A DNA stretch of 52,393 nt from an uncultured Fibrobacter sp. Lineage in GTDB: Bacteria; Fibrobacterota; Fibrobacteria; Fibrobacterales; Fibrobacteraceae. The position numbers and the translations under genes are program-made. The number at the start of each line of letters is the position of its first letter. The first letter of the stretch is position 1. The stretch lies in contig NZ_CAMZCS010000023.1 in NCBI RefSeq assembly GCF_947305105.1, positions 1 to 52,393 on the forward strand, read 5' to 3'. This document shows, piece by piece, positions 8,345-16,305 of this stretch. The notes beneath the pieces were generated by a model. The model did no database searches and had not been told where the DNA came from. It saw only the letters and a list, made by a program, of their open reading frames with translations.

Positions 8345-9292
8345 GTGTCCAACCAAGAAAATATAAAAGAGCCTATCCGCCCCGACATGGGCCTGTTCTC
8401 CGCCATTTCCGACGAAATGCGTCTCAAGATCCTGTTGCTCCTCGACCAGGCCGAATTCACGGTCAACGAAATCAAGGACATCCTGGACATCCACCAGAGC
8501 AACGCAAGCCGCCACCTGGCCAAGCTTTCGGCATGCAACTTGCTGAAGGACCGCCGCGACGGAATCAAGGCCTACTACGGCTTAAGCGACGACCTCTACT
8601 TGAGCCGCCGGGTGCTTTCGGTCATCCGGGACGCCTGCGAAGCACTGCCAGACAAAGATATCATCAAGTGCCGTGCCGCCCAGATTCTGGAAGACCGCAC
8701 CGACAAGACCAAGGGGCAAATCCACAAGCTCGACCAAGCGGGCGGGAGCCTCAAAGCGCAGATAAGCCTGTTCGCCAAACTCATGTACCCCTTCGAGAAC
8801 GTCGTGGATATCGGCTGCGGCGAAGGCGGCGACCTCACGCTCATGATGGCCGGCCGCTGCAAGCACGTGACCTCCATCGACTGCGACCCCAAGGTGATTA
8901 GCGGGCTGCAAACGACGCTCGCCCAAAAGGGAATCAAGAACGTAAGCCCGAAAGTCGCCGAAATGACGCAGACCGGGCTCCCCGAGAATTTTGCCGACCT
9001 CGTGTTGATGAGCCAGGTGCTCCACCACGCGACCGACCCGCACCTTGCCCTCAAGGAAGCTGTCCGCATCCTCAAGCCGCACGGTACGCTCGCCCTTTTA
9101 GACCTCGCCCAGCACAAAGAAGAATCCTTCCGCACGACGCACGGGCATATCTGGCTCGGATTCGACAAGAACCAGATAGAATTTTTGCTCAAGGAACTGA
9201 ACTGCAAGACGATTGTTTCCGAAATCATCCCCAGCGAGAACGAGGTCGACAAGAAACTCCCCGTCATTTGCATGATTCTGGAAAAACAGTAA
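8345..9292 (+). CDS. ArsR-type regulator fused to SAM-dependent methyltransferase
   Basis: Residues 10-85 form an ArsR winged helix (SDEMRLKILLLLDQAEFTV, DIHQSNASRHLAKL). Residues from about 150 form a class I methyltransferase, with the SAM loop VVDIGCGEGGDL, the acidic SIDCD end of strand 2 and VLMSQVLHHATDP. Such fusions sense SAM or its product, or act near methionine metabolism in other bacteria; nothing here confirms that. The start is GTG at 8345, with AGGAG 6 nt before it. Usual metal-binding cysteines of ArsR sensors are not evident in the DNA-binding helix, so metal sensing is unlikely. Confidence 0.85.
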   Translation: MSNQENIKEPIRPDMGLFSAISDEMRLKILLLLDQAEFTVNEIKDILDIHQSNASRHLAKLSACNLLKDRRDGIKAYYGLSDDLYLSRRVLSVIRDACEALPDKDIIKCRAAQILEDRTDKTKGQIHKLDQAGGSLKAQISLFAKLMYPFENVVDIGCGEGGDLTLMMAGRCKHVTSIDCDPKVISGLQTTLAQKGIKNVSPKVAEMTQTGLPENFADLVLMSQVLHHATDPHLALKEAVRILKPHGTLALLDLAQHKEESFRTTHGHIWLGFDKNQIEFLLKELNCKTIVSEIIPSENEVDKKLPVICMILEKQ

Positions 9293-9311
9293 CTATTTTT
9301 TAACTAACCTC

Positions 9312-9340
9312 TTGCTTTTTCGGCGAGAATCGAATAGATT
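9312..9340 (+). promoter_or_regulatory. Promoter of the 36-codon membrane peptide gene
   Basis: -35 TTGCTT (9312-9317) and -10 TAGATT (9335-9340) are 17 bp apart. It lies just after the methyltransferase stop and 27 nt before the small gene. Confidence 0.5.
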
Positions 9341-9366
9341 AGAAAAAAACAGCTAAGGAGTCCCGC

Positions 9367-9477
9367 ATGGCAAAACTGATCAAGTTCATCGTCTTCGCCG
9401 CAGTTTGCATCATTACGGCATTCGGAATCTACAACCTCATCAAGACCACCAGGATTGACGAAAATACACTCGACTAG
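9367..9477 (+). CDS. 36-residue single-span membrane peptide
   Basis: ATG at 9367 is preceded by AAGGAG at 6-nt spacing, a canonical ribosome site. The peptide begins MAKLIKF, has one hydrophobic span (IVFAAVCIITAFGIYNL) and ends with a charged tail including RIDENTLD. It has its own promoter upstream and a Rho-independent terminator downstream, so it appears to be a free-standing gene. The positive N-terminus suggests N-in topology. No homologue is recognised. Small single-span peptides often modulate larger membrane proteins, or act as type I toxins, but neither can be shown here. Confidence 0.7.
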   Translation: MAKLIKFIVFAAVCIITAFGIYNLIKTTRIDENTLD

Positions 9478-9523
9478 CCCGGTGCATTCCTAGCGCCCTT
9501 CTGGCACAAGCAAGCTTGTCACG

Positions 9524-9549
9524 AAGCCCGTCCCCGACGGGCTTTTCTT
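9524..9549 (+). terminator. Terminator after the small membrane peptide gene
   Basis: Stem AAGCCCGTC/GACGGGCTT, loop CCC, then TTCTT downstream. Confidence 0.82.
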
Positions 9550-9624
9550 GTACCCTCCCCAAAAAACGATATATAAAGCATGAACAGCCCAGCATTCCTT
9601 ATGTTCCGAGCGAGATATTTATTC

Positions 9625-9770
9625 AGTCATTGAGAAATTCATTTGTCGTTGTGAGAATAGAAGCGTCGGCCGGGGAAGGGGAGGGTGCAGGGAGGGGACC
9701 GGGCGGCCTTCGCAACTCCGAGCGCGGTCCCCTCCCGCATATATATAATTGAGTCATAAGAAATTCATTT
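9625..9770. repeat. GC-rich hairpin block between imperfect direct repeats
   Basis: AGTCATTGAGAAATTCATTT (9625-9644) and AGTCATAAGAAATTCATTT (9752-9770) bracket a 107-bp G+C-rich block. Inside it GGGAGGGGACCG (9690-9701) and CGGTCCCCTCCC (9725-9736) form a perfect 12-bp inverted repeat with a 23-nt loop. No open frame or transposase is present. It could be a small non-autonomous element, or a structured RNA. Confidence 0.5.
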
Positions 9771-9809
9771 TGAACACTAGATGGCTACCATTTTTTTATT
9801 TTATACTCT

Positions 9810-12590
9810 ATGAATCTCTTGCAAAAGAAACCTGTATTTTTCACGGCAGCCGCCGTGCTCTTCCTCGCAGTCCTCATGATTATCTTCAGGGACTTCGCGT
9901 TCGACCCGAACAAGCTCATGCTCAACAGCGACCAGCTGAACGGCATCGGTAGCCGAATCCTCCGCGCCGAAAACGTCGTGCTCACGGAATGGGACGACAG
10001 CCGCTTGGGTGGCGTACCCACCATCGACGCCTTGTTCGGCGACGCCTACCACCCGCTAGTGTGGGTGCAGTTCCTCACGGACCCGGCCCGCGCCATCGGC
10101 ATCAAGTTTATCCTGACCATCTGGGTCGCCTTCATGAGCGCGATGCTCCTCGCCTGGAACCTCACTGGGAACCGCTGGTGGGGCGCCCTACTCGGGTTCC
10201 TCTACGCTCTGTCGCCAGAATTCTTCACCTACTTGTACGGCGGTCATGACGGCAAGATGATGGTGTTCGCCATCGCGCCGCTCGCGCTGCTCGCCATCCG
10301 CAAGATTGTGCGCGACGGGAGCCTCCCCTACGTGGCCGTACTCGCGCTTTCCATCATCTGGATGATTCTCGGGAGCCACCTGCAGCTCACCTACCTGTTC
10401 CTGTGGGGTGCGGGGCTTTATACGCTCTACGAAGTGGCGTTCCATTGCGATGGGCTCTCGACGCGCGGCAAGCGCATTGGGCTTACTGCAGTAGGCCTCG
10501 CCTTCGGCCTTGCAATCAGTTGCTTCCAGCTTGTGCCACCTTACCTCTACACCACAACGCAATCTGTGCGTGGCGAAGGGGACCACACTAATTATGGCCA
10601 CGCCGTCAGCTGGTCTTTGCACCAAGAAGAAATGGCCCAGATGCTCCTGCCCGGGTTCGTGGGCGTCGACGTCTATGAGCAAGATCCCAACACAAGTGAC
10701 CTGAACGGCAGTTCGTTCGTGAACGTCACCATGCAGGAATACCGCCAGATGGCCGAAGCCGGTAGCCAGGGTTCGCCCTTCTACTGGGGCCACAACAGCT
10801 TCAAGCTCGACCACAACAACGCAGGCGCACTCCTCACCTTCCTCGGGTTCCTCTGCCTGTTCTTGCCGGGCAAGCGCCGTTGGGCTGCCTTCTGGGGGCT
10901 CGGCGCAGTCGTCGCACTCAGCTACGGCATGGGCGACCACTCCCCGTTTTTCAAACTCTGGTACAACGTTCTCCCGGGTGTCAAGAATTTCCGCGCACCG
11001 GGCATGGCTTTGTTCTGGTTGCCGCTTTTGCTCGTGATGATGGCGGGGCCCGTCCTCAAGTCGCTTGCCGGTGACGATGAAAAATCCGCTGCCGAACGCA
11101 AGGCTCTCTTGCACGGAACGGTCATGTACGTCATCCTCCTTGCACTCGCTGTAATTGCCCGCTTCTACTGGACAACCTTCATCGGCCCGGTCGGCTTCGT
11201 CGTGCTCCTCGCCTACGCCATCGCATGTCTCGGCGTCATGAGTCTCGACGATCAGGGCAAGGCATTCACCTTTGCGAACTTCACCGATGCGTTCAAGTCT
11301 GGGCTCCCTGGCACGCACCGCGCTATTCAGGTTTGCGTCCTTCTCGGGTTCGCTGTCATCGGCGTGTTCATGATGAGTGCGCAGAACTTGCTGAACGACC
11401 CTGTCACGGCACCGTACTTCAAGCCGCTGAACGAAACCGTGATGAACATGACTGCAAGCAAGGTGATTCCCGGATTCATCTTGATTCTCGTCGTCATCGG
11501 TATCACATGGGCGCTCACCAAGTGGAAGGGCACAACACCGATCAAAGCAACCATTCTCGCCGTCGCTGCTGGCGTCGAACTGTTCTTCATCGAAGGCGCG
11601 TTCGTGCAGAACGTCCAAGCAAACGAATACCTGCAGCCGGACAACGGAGTTGTCAAGGCGCTCAAGGCACCGTTCCGGGGCGATTCCCTCAACACGCCGC
11701 GCGTACTCTCGCTTTCGCGCAACAAGGCTTTAAGCGGCAACATATTCACGCAATACCACATGCGTAACGCCGACGGCTTCCACGACAACGAACTCGCGAG
11801 CTACCGCACTTTCCGTGGTGGGCAGGGCAACACCAACTACTTGATGAACATCAACGATCCCACAGCCCCGCACCCGTTCCTCGACCTCATGAACATCGGA
11901 GCCATTGTCTTCGACACTCGCCAGGGCACTTCGTACATGCCGATTGCAACGGCGATGGGCGAAGCCTACCTCTACGGCGAAGCCGTCACGATGAGCGACG
12001 AAGACGCCATCAAGACTTTGCAGACCCAGGCATCCATCCGCAAGCCCAAGGCTAAAACGGAGCAACCGGCAGAAACTGCCGGAGACACTTCCGCCGCGGC
12101 CGTGACCGCGGACAGCGCGGCCACGGACAGTTCCGTCGCTACGACGGAACCGGACGCTCCCGCCTTTGCCGACGAGGCCGGAAAGTTCTTCTACCGCGAA
12201 AAGGTCATCCTCTCCGAGAAGCCTGAATTCGACGGCAAGGGGAGCGTTGCGGCGGAAGGCCCCATCCAGGGTTCTGCCAAACTGGTCGAAAGCCCCAAGA
12301 TGGACACGCAAGTGTTCAAGGTCAACGCAAGCCGCAAGGGCTTCATGGTCGTCGCGGGCAACTACCACCCCTACTGGAAGGCCTACGTGAACGGAAAAGA
12401 AGCCAAGGTCTACAAGGCGTTCGGCGCACTCCGCGCTGTCGAAGTCCCCGAAGGGCAATCCGAAGTGCGCATGGAATACCGCAGCGTTCCGTTCCACGCT
12501 TGCCTCAAGGTGAGCCTCGTCTTCGCCATTCTCCTCGTAGCACTGGCCGCAGGCCTTGTCGTGAAGGCGAAGGTCCTCGCAAAAAAATAG
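9810..12590 (+). CDS. YfhO-like polytopic membrane protein
   Basis: This 926-residue protein begins with a transmembrane helix (FFTAAAVLFLAVLMIIF) and has about a dozen more spans up to residue 610. Early conserved features (NSDQLNGIGSRIL, TEWDDSRLGGVPT, GGHDGKMM) fit the YfhO/GT-C membrane family, which are thought to use lipid-linked sugars for glycosylation of cell-surface polymers. The C-terminal third is extracytoplasmic, with an Ala/Thr/Glu-rich low-complexity linker near residues 745-790 and a last domain FMVVAGNYHPYWKAYVNG typical of YfhO. A final membrane span closes the protein. No clear Shine-Dalgarno precedes the ATG. The function of family members is only partly known; substrate is not inferable. 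Confidence 0.75.
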   Translation: MNLLQKKPVFFTAAAVLFLAVLMIIFRDFAFDPNKLMLNSDQLNGIGSRILRAENVVLTEWDDSRLGGVPTIDALFGDAYHPLVWVQFLTDPARAIGIKFILTIWVAFMSAMLLAWNLTGNRWWGALLGFLYALSPEFFTYLYGGHDGKMMVFAIAPLALLAIRKIVRDGSLPYVAVLALSIIWMILGSHLQLTYLFLWGAGLYTLYEVAFHCDGLSTRGKRIGLTAVGLAFGLAISCFQLVPPYLYTTTQSVRGEGDHTNYGHAVSWSLHQEEMAQMLLPGFVGVDVYEQDPNTSDLNGSSFVNVTMQEYRQMAEAGSQGSPFYWGHNSFKLDHNNAGALLTFLGFLCLFLPGKRRWAAFWGLGAVVALSYGMGDHSPFFKLWYNVLPGVKNFRAPGMALFWLPLLLVMMAGPVLKSLAGDDEKSAAERKALLHGTVMYVILLALAVIARFYWTTFIGPVGFVVLLAYAIACLGVMSLDDQGKAFTFANFTDAFKSGLPGTHRAIQVCVLLGFAVIGVFMMSAQNLLNDPVTAPYFKPLNETVMNMTASKVIPGFILILVVIGITWALTKWKGTTPIKATILAVAAGVELFFIEGAFVQNVQANEYLQPDNGVVKALKAPFRGDSLNTPRVLSLSRNKALSGNIFTQYHMRNADGFHDNELASYRTFRGGQGNTNYLMNINDPTAPHPFLDLMNIGAIVFDTRQGTSYMPIATAMGEAYLYGEAVTMSDEDAIKTLQTQASIRKPKAKTEQPAETAGDTSAAAVTADSAATDSSVATTEPDAPAFADEAGKFFYREKVILSEKPEFDGKGSVAAEGPIQGSAKLVESPKMDTQVFKVNASRKGFMVVAGNYHPYWKAYVNGKEAKVYKAFGALRAVEVPEGQSEVRMEYRSVPFHACLKVSLVFAILLVALAAGLVVKAKVLAKK

Positions 12591-12634
12591 GCGCCAGAAA
12601 AATTATTTTCCTGGACACCGTTTAAATTTTTTTT

Positions 12635-12671
12635 GAACTGCCTCTCCATTTTGGGGCAGTTCTTTTTTTTT
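12635..12671 (+). terminator. Terminator of the YfhO-like gene
   Basis: GAACTGCC (12635-12642) pairs with GGCAGTTC (12655-12662), followed by T9. Confidence 0.9.
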
Positions 12672-12679
12672 GAACTTTT

Positions 12680-13657
12680 TTATTCGGCCTTCATGCCGCT
12701 CAACACGGCACGGACGGCCGAACGGGCAAGCTGGTCTGCAGCAGCATCGTCATCAGCAGCCTGCTTCCTGGGGAGGATTTTCTTTTCTTCTTGCATGTTG
12801 AGCACGAGGCGCTTGATGCAGTAGATATCGTAATCCACTTCTTCGGAATACTTGTCAAAAACAAACGTCGGATCGGGAGTCTTGTCATCTTGGTAATCAC
12901 CGAAGGCCGCTTCACAATCCTTCTTTTCGTAAGTGTTGCGAAGTTTGAACTTGATATTGCAAGTCTTCTTGCCGTAACCAAGCGTAATCGTTCCCGAATT
13001 CTTGGTGAAGTTGTTCATGCCGATAGAGACATCCCCGTTGTACATGGTCAGCTTGTTGCACTTGGGCGCACGGAGATCATCCATCATTTCTTTCGCATCG
13101 AAATGCCTGTCGTTTTCGGGCTGGAACATCACGTAGAACTTGGCCAATGCGGAATCGGCCTGCTCTATGGCACTGTTCTTATTCATCAGCTGGTGCAACA
13201 GCGACGAGGCAAAGCATTTCCCTTCGTAGCGGAACACGGATTCTACCGTACCGTTCTTGAGGAAGCGCTTAGCGTTCATGATGTTCTGGTCGGCCGCCTT
13301 GGGTTCGTACCACACTCCCGTGGGGAACGACTTGCCGTTGTACTCGAACTTTGTCCAGTTGTTCTCGTGGATTTTACGGATCGACGCAATTTCCCCATTA
13401 CGGTAAGCCTTCAACGAATCGTGTTCTTCGCCCTTCTTGTTCCATACAACATAGCCGAGCGTACTCGCCTTACATTCGGGAGCCGTTATCACGAGCAAGG
13501 AATCCTTGGAACGGTAGGAGTAAGAAGCCTTACTCAGCACCATCTCAAAGGATTCATCGAATTCGATATGCGTCGGAGAATCGTCCCCGCAGGCGGAAAG
13601 AGTCATCATTCCGGCGGCAAAAGCCGAAATGGACAAAAGTTTCAGAGTATTTTTCAT
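12680..13657 (-). CDS. Lipoprotein of unknown function
   Basis: A signal peptide with lipobox LSAC (cysteine at residue 23, then GDDS) predicts a lipid-anchored protein; the Asp residues after Cys do not settle inner or outer membrane sorting. The mature 300 residues have regular paired cysteines (for example APECKAST, RYEGKCFAS, RAPKCNKL, KKTCNIKF and KKDCEAAF), suggesting disulfides in the periplasm. No domain is recognised. AGGAA precedes the ATG. It lies 22 bp upstream of nothing co-directional; the preceding gene on this strand ends at 13680, so it may be the last gene of the HAD and TroA-like operon. Confidence 0.7.
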   Translation of the reverse strand: MKNTLKLLSISAFAAGMMTLSACGDDSPTHIEFDESFEMVLSKASYSYRSKDSLLVITAPECKASTLGYVVWNKKGEEHDSLKAYRNGEIASIRKIHENNWTKFEYNGKSFPTGVWYEPKAADQNIMNAKRFLKNGTVESVFRYEGKCFASSLLHQLMNKNSAIEQADSALAKFYVMFQPENDRHFDAKEMMDDLRAPKCNKLTMYNGDVSIGMNNFTKNSGTITLGYGKKTCNIKFKLRNTYEKKDCEAAFGDYQDDKTPDPTFVFDKYSEEVDYDIYCIKRLVLNMQEEKKILPRKQAADDDAAADQLARSAVRAVLSGMKAE

Positions 13658-13679
13658 CGGCGGTTCCTCGGAAAAAATG

Positions 13680-14606
13680 TTACTTCTTCAATTGTTTCGG
13701 TTTTGGCAAATTCAGAGTAGGGCGATCCTTCCGCAATGCAGCCGCAATCTCATTGATTACGTTCGCCATAGATTTTGCATTGTCCAAGAAGTCGTACGTA
13801 AGGAAGTTCACTTCTACCACCTTCGCACCGAAATCCCTCTTAAATGACTCAACGGCCAACTTGTCGAACTGTGGCGGCACGAATACCATCTTTGCTCCGG
13901 TTTTACGCCCCAACTCAACAATTTTCTTGACATCCTTTGATTTCGCCACCTTCCCCGACACTTCCACAACTTGCGGTTGCAGGTCATAATCTTGAGCAAG
14001 GTAGGTGAACAACGGGCGTGTCGCAATAAATGTCCTGGCATCCTTGGGCAACCTGCGAACCGCAGCTTCCAATTCGTCATCAACTTGATTCAACTTCCGC
14101 AAGAAAAAAACATGTTTTGCAACAAAATACGAATCCCTCTCCGGGCGGAGTTTAGACAAAACAACACGTATGTTCGTAGATATCTTGGCCATCTGTTTTG
14201 GAGAAAGCCACAGGTAAGGATTGGGCTCATTGCCTTCGCCAGCAAGCCACACGATACCTTCGGAAATATCAACAATTTTGATTGTCTGCTTGACCTGTTT
14301 GAAACGCGGGAGCCAGGCCCTATCTACACCGGAACCATCCGTAAGGTAGACATCAGCCAACGAGAAATCCTTGATTTCTTTGGGCTGGGGCTTATAATAA
14401 CGCATGTCGGTCCCAGGAGGCAGCAATGTCACCACCTCGACCTCGTCTCCTCCGATGGCTTGCACCATGTTTGCATACGGAGCAAACGAAACGGCGATGA
14501 CTATCTTGTCCCTGGCGACAACAGAGCCTGCAAATACAATGGACATGACAACGGCCAATTTCAAGGCGAGAGAAAAACGAGACAACTTTTCAAAAAGAAT
14601 CGGCAT
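13680..14606 (-). CDS. TroA/ZnuA-fold substrate-binding protein lacking metal ligands
   Basis: Overall pattern follows the zinc/manganese ABC transporter binding proteins: signal or anchor helix (residues 12-31), VIAVSFAPYANMVQAIGGDEVEVVTLLPPGTD, a central helix and VFVPPQFDKLA. The residues that bind metal are all changed. The D-P-H-x-Y-E-P motif reads DMRYYKP (67-73, His to Arg69), D-P-H-x-W reads NPYLW (His to Tyr131), the H-x-A-F-x-Y motif reads RPLFTY (His to Arg197), and the late F-x-E-P-Q reads FVPPQ. No permease or ATPase gene is beside it. The ATG at 14606 overlaps the stop of the HAD gene by one base (TGATG), implying translational coupling; a TTG one codon earlier is less likely. 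It probably binds something other than zinc, or has a structural role. Confidence 0.78.
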   Translation of the reverse strand: MPILFEKLSRFSLALKLAVVMSIVFAGSVVARDKIVIAVSFAPYANMVQAIGGDEVEVVTLLPPGTDMRYYKPQPKEIKDFSLADVYLTDGSGVDRAWLPRFKQVKQTIKIVDISEGIVWLAGEGNEPNPYLWLSPKQMAKISTNIRVVLSKLRPERDSYFVAKHVFFLRKLNQVDDELEAAVRRLPKDARTFIATRPLFTYLAQDYDLQPQVVEVSGKVAKSKDVKKIVELGRKTGAKMVFVPPQFDKLAVESFKRDFGAKVVEVNFLTYDFLDNAKSMANVINEIAAALRKDRPTLNLPKPKQLKK

Positions 14607-15403
14607 CAAATAGTTCCCTTAAAAAAAGAATCGAAGTCTATTTCGCTTACGTTCTCTACAATGAACTCGGGCTTGCATTCAAGCGCATCGACATCGGCAC
14701 GCTTGGTCTCGCCGCACAAAGGCAGTACAAAGCGGCAACCAGCGCGCTTGGCCAGTTCGAAGTCCGTATAGAGACGGTCCCCGACAAAGAGAATCTCTTC
14801 GGGTTCAAAGCGGTTCAGCACCCCGGCAAGCATGGCCGGGCTCGGCTTGCCAAAACTGCGTTCGGGTTCCTTGCCGTATGCCGCCTTGAGGAGAGCCATG
14901 AAACTCCCGATATCTGGAACAGGGCCTTTCTCGTCGGGGCAGACAAAATCCGAGTGGGTCACCCAGAAGGGCACACCGCGCTGCACGCGGAAGGAGAGTT
15001 CGCAAAGTTCGCGGTAATCAAACGAATTGTGGTAAGCGACAAGTACAAGTTCCGTTTCTTCAACAGACGGATTCAAGTTCAACGATGGATCCTGTGCTGC
15101 AAACCATTCGAACACTTCTGGATTCGCAAAGAAGAATACGTTCTTTATGCCCTTCGCATGGATAGCTTCGAGCGAAAGGTAGAGCGCCGAAATGATGGAG
15201 CCATCCCGCAACGGCAGGCCCATACATTTGAGGCGGTTTTCGTAAAAAACGGGAGACTTGCTCGTATTGTTGCTCAAGTAATAGACGGGCACCGACTGTG
15301 CCACGCGACAAACCGTCTCGACCGCTCCAGGATAAGGACGGCCGCTCAAATACAGAGTTCCATCCAAATCAAAAACAACAGTCTTAACGGGTTTATGCAA
15401 CAT
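14606..15403 (-). CDS. HAD-superfamily IIA phosphatase (NagD-like)
   Basis: The HAD nucleophile motif VVFDLDGTLY lies near the N-terminus, followed by LSNNTSKS (motif II) and, near the C-terminus, FGKPSPAML and ILFVGDRLYTDFELAKRAG (motifs III and IV). Cap placement and the order match HAD subfamily IIA, which includes NagD and p-nitrophenyl phosphatases. These act on small phosphate esters such as sugar phosphates or nucleotides; the substrate cannot be read from sequence. I use the ATG at 15403 because it puts the HAD motif at residue 9-18; an upstream GTG at 15439 is possible. The gene is divergent from rsmE with about 58 bp between. Confidence 0.85.
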   Translation of the reverse strand: MLHKPVKTVVFDLDGTLYLSGRPYPGAVETVCRVAQSVPVYYLSNNTSKSPVFYENRLKCMGLPLRDGSIISALYLSLEAIHAKGIKNVFFFANPEVFEWFAAQDPSLNLNPSVEETELVLVAYHNSFDYRELCELSFRVQRGVPFWVTHSDFVCPDEKGPVPDIGSFMALLKAAYGKEPERSFGKPSPAMLAGVLNRFEPEEILFVGDRLYTDFELAKRAGCRFVLPLCGETKRADVDALECKPEFIVENVSEIDFDSFFKGTI

Positions 15404-15461
15404 GCGTAAAAAATAACTAATTTCGCGATTCAAAACCACAAAGATTTTCTACCTTAAGGGT

Positions 15462-16166
15462 ATGAAATCACCTGACAGCCATTTTTACTGTTCCGCCATC
15501 GTCAAAGGCCGCGCAACCCTCGACGAGAACGAAAGCAGCCACGCTATCCGCGTATGCCGTGCCACCGAAGGCGACACGTTGCAGCTTTGCGACGGGCTCG
15601 GGCATTTCGCCAATGCGACCATCGTTCGCGCCGACCCGAAGGCATGCGAGGTAGAGATTCCCGAAGTCATCACGGCATCGTCCGAACGCCCCAAGGTTTC
15701 GCTGGGCATCGCTTGCCTCAAAGATGACGCCCTGGAAGAGGTGGTTTTTCACGCGGCACAGACCGAAATAGACAAAATTATCTTCCTCCGCACGGACTTT
15801 TCGCAGGAGCCCAAGAATTCCGACCTCCACAAGACCGTCCACAGAGCCGAATTGAAGAGCCTTGTCAGCCTGAAGCAATCGAAAAAGCCTTGGCTTACGC
15901 AAATTGAAGGACCCATAACACTAGACGAATGGCTCAAAAGCTATACTGGCGACATCATCCTCTGCGACGAAAAGGGTTCATCCCTCCCAGAAAGCGTTGA
16001 GGACGAGACAATGTTGCTTATCGGCCCAGAAGGAGGGTTTTCTCCTCGAGAAATCGCTTTGATTACATCCCGCGAAGGCAAAACGCGGCTCCTCGGCCTT
16101 GGAAAAACACGGCTCCGAGCGCGCACAGCGGCAATAATCGCCCTCGGAAAAATCGTTTGCACATAA
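15462..16166 (+). CDS. rsmE: 16S rRNA (uracil-1498-N3)-methyltransferase RsmE
   Basis: RsmE methylates U1498 in helix 44 of 16S rRNA using SAM. The N-terminal PUA-like part (YCSAIVKGRATLDENESSHA, CDGLGHFANATI) is followed by the SPOUT fold with the knot motifs LLIGPEGGFSPREI and LGLGKTRLRARTAAI. The last usually reads LG-x-R-I-L-R-x-E-T-A, so the Glu is Ala here, within family tolerance. Length (234) is near the usual 240-250. A terminator follows 24 nt after the stop. Confidence 0.93.
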   Translation: MKSPDSHFYCSAIVKGRATLDENESSHAIRVCRATEGDTLQLCDGLGHFANATIVRADPKACEVEIPEVITASSERPKVSLGIACLKDDALEEVVFHAAQTEIDKIIFLRTDFSQEPKNSDLHKTVHRAELKSLVSLKQSKKPWLTQIEGPITLDEWLKSYTGDIILCDEKGSSLPESVEDETMLLIGPEGGFSPREIALITSREGKTRLLGLGKTRLRARTAAIIALGKIVCT

Positions 16167-16190
16167 ATGAACTTTACAACTGAAAAATAC

Positions 16191-16218
16191 GTTTCCCCGA
16201 CGGGAAACTTATTTTTTT
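16191..16218 (+). terminator. Terminator of rsmE
   Basis: GTTTCCC/GGGAAAC stem with loop CGAC and a T-rich tail (TTATTTTTTT). Confidence 0.85.
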
Positions 16219-16305
16219 ATACATTCAAAAAAATTACTCCTCTTTTCAAAAAATTAAGTATAGATTCAAAACGTAAAAAGCAATAAACATTAGAGAGAGA
16301 AAAAA

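Larger units (their letters stand above)
9478..9809. other. 332-bp intergenic region with terminator, repeats and GC-rich hairpin
   Basis: No gene is credible here. The region holds a terminator at 9524-9549 and a GC-rich block (9645-9751) with a 12-bp inverted repeat, flanked by near-identical 20-bp direct repeats. The start of the YfhO-like gene follows. Confidence 0.6.

Noticed and set aside
9625..9770. Insertion sequence bounded by target-site duplications
   Set aside because: The flanking repeats are about 20 bp and imperfect, and no transposase or terminal inverted repeats at the edges are present.
10188..11618. Long antisense frame inside the YfhO-like gene
   Set aside because: It is a codon-bias shadow with highly charged, non-protein-like composition and no ribosome site.
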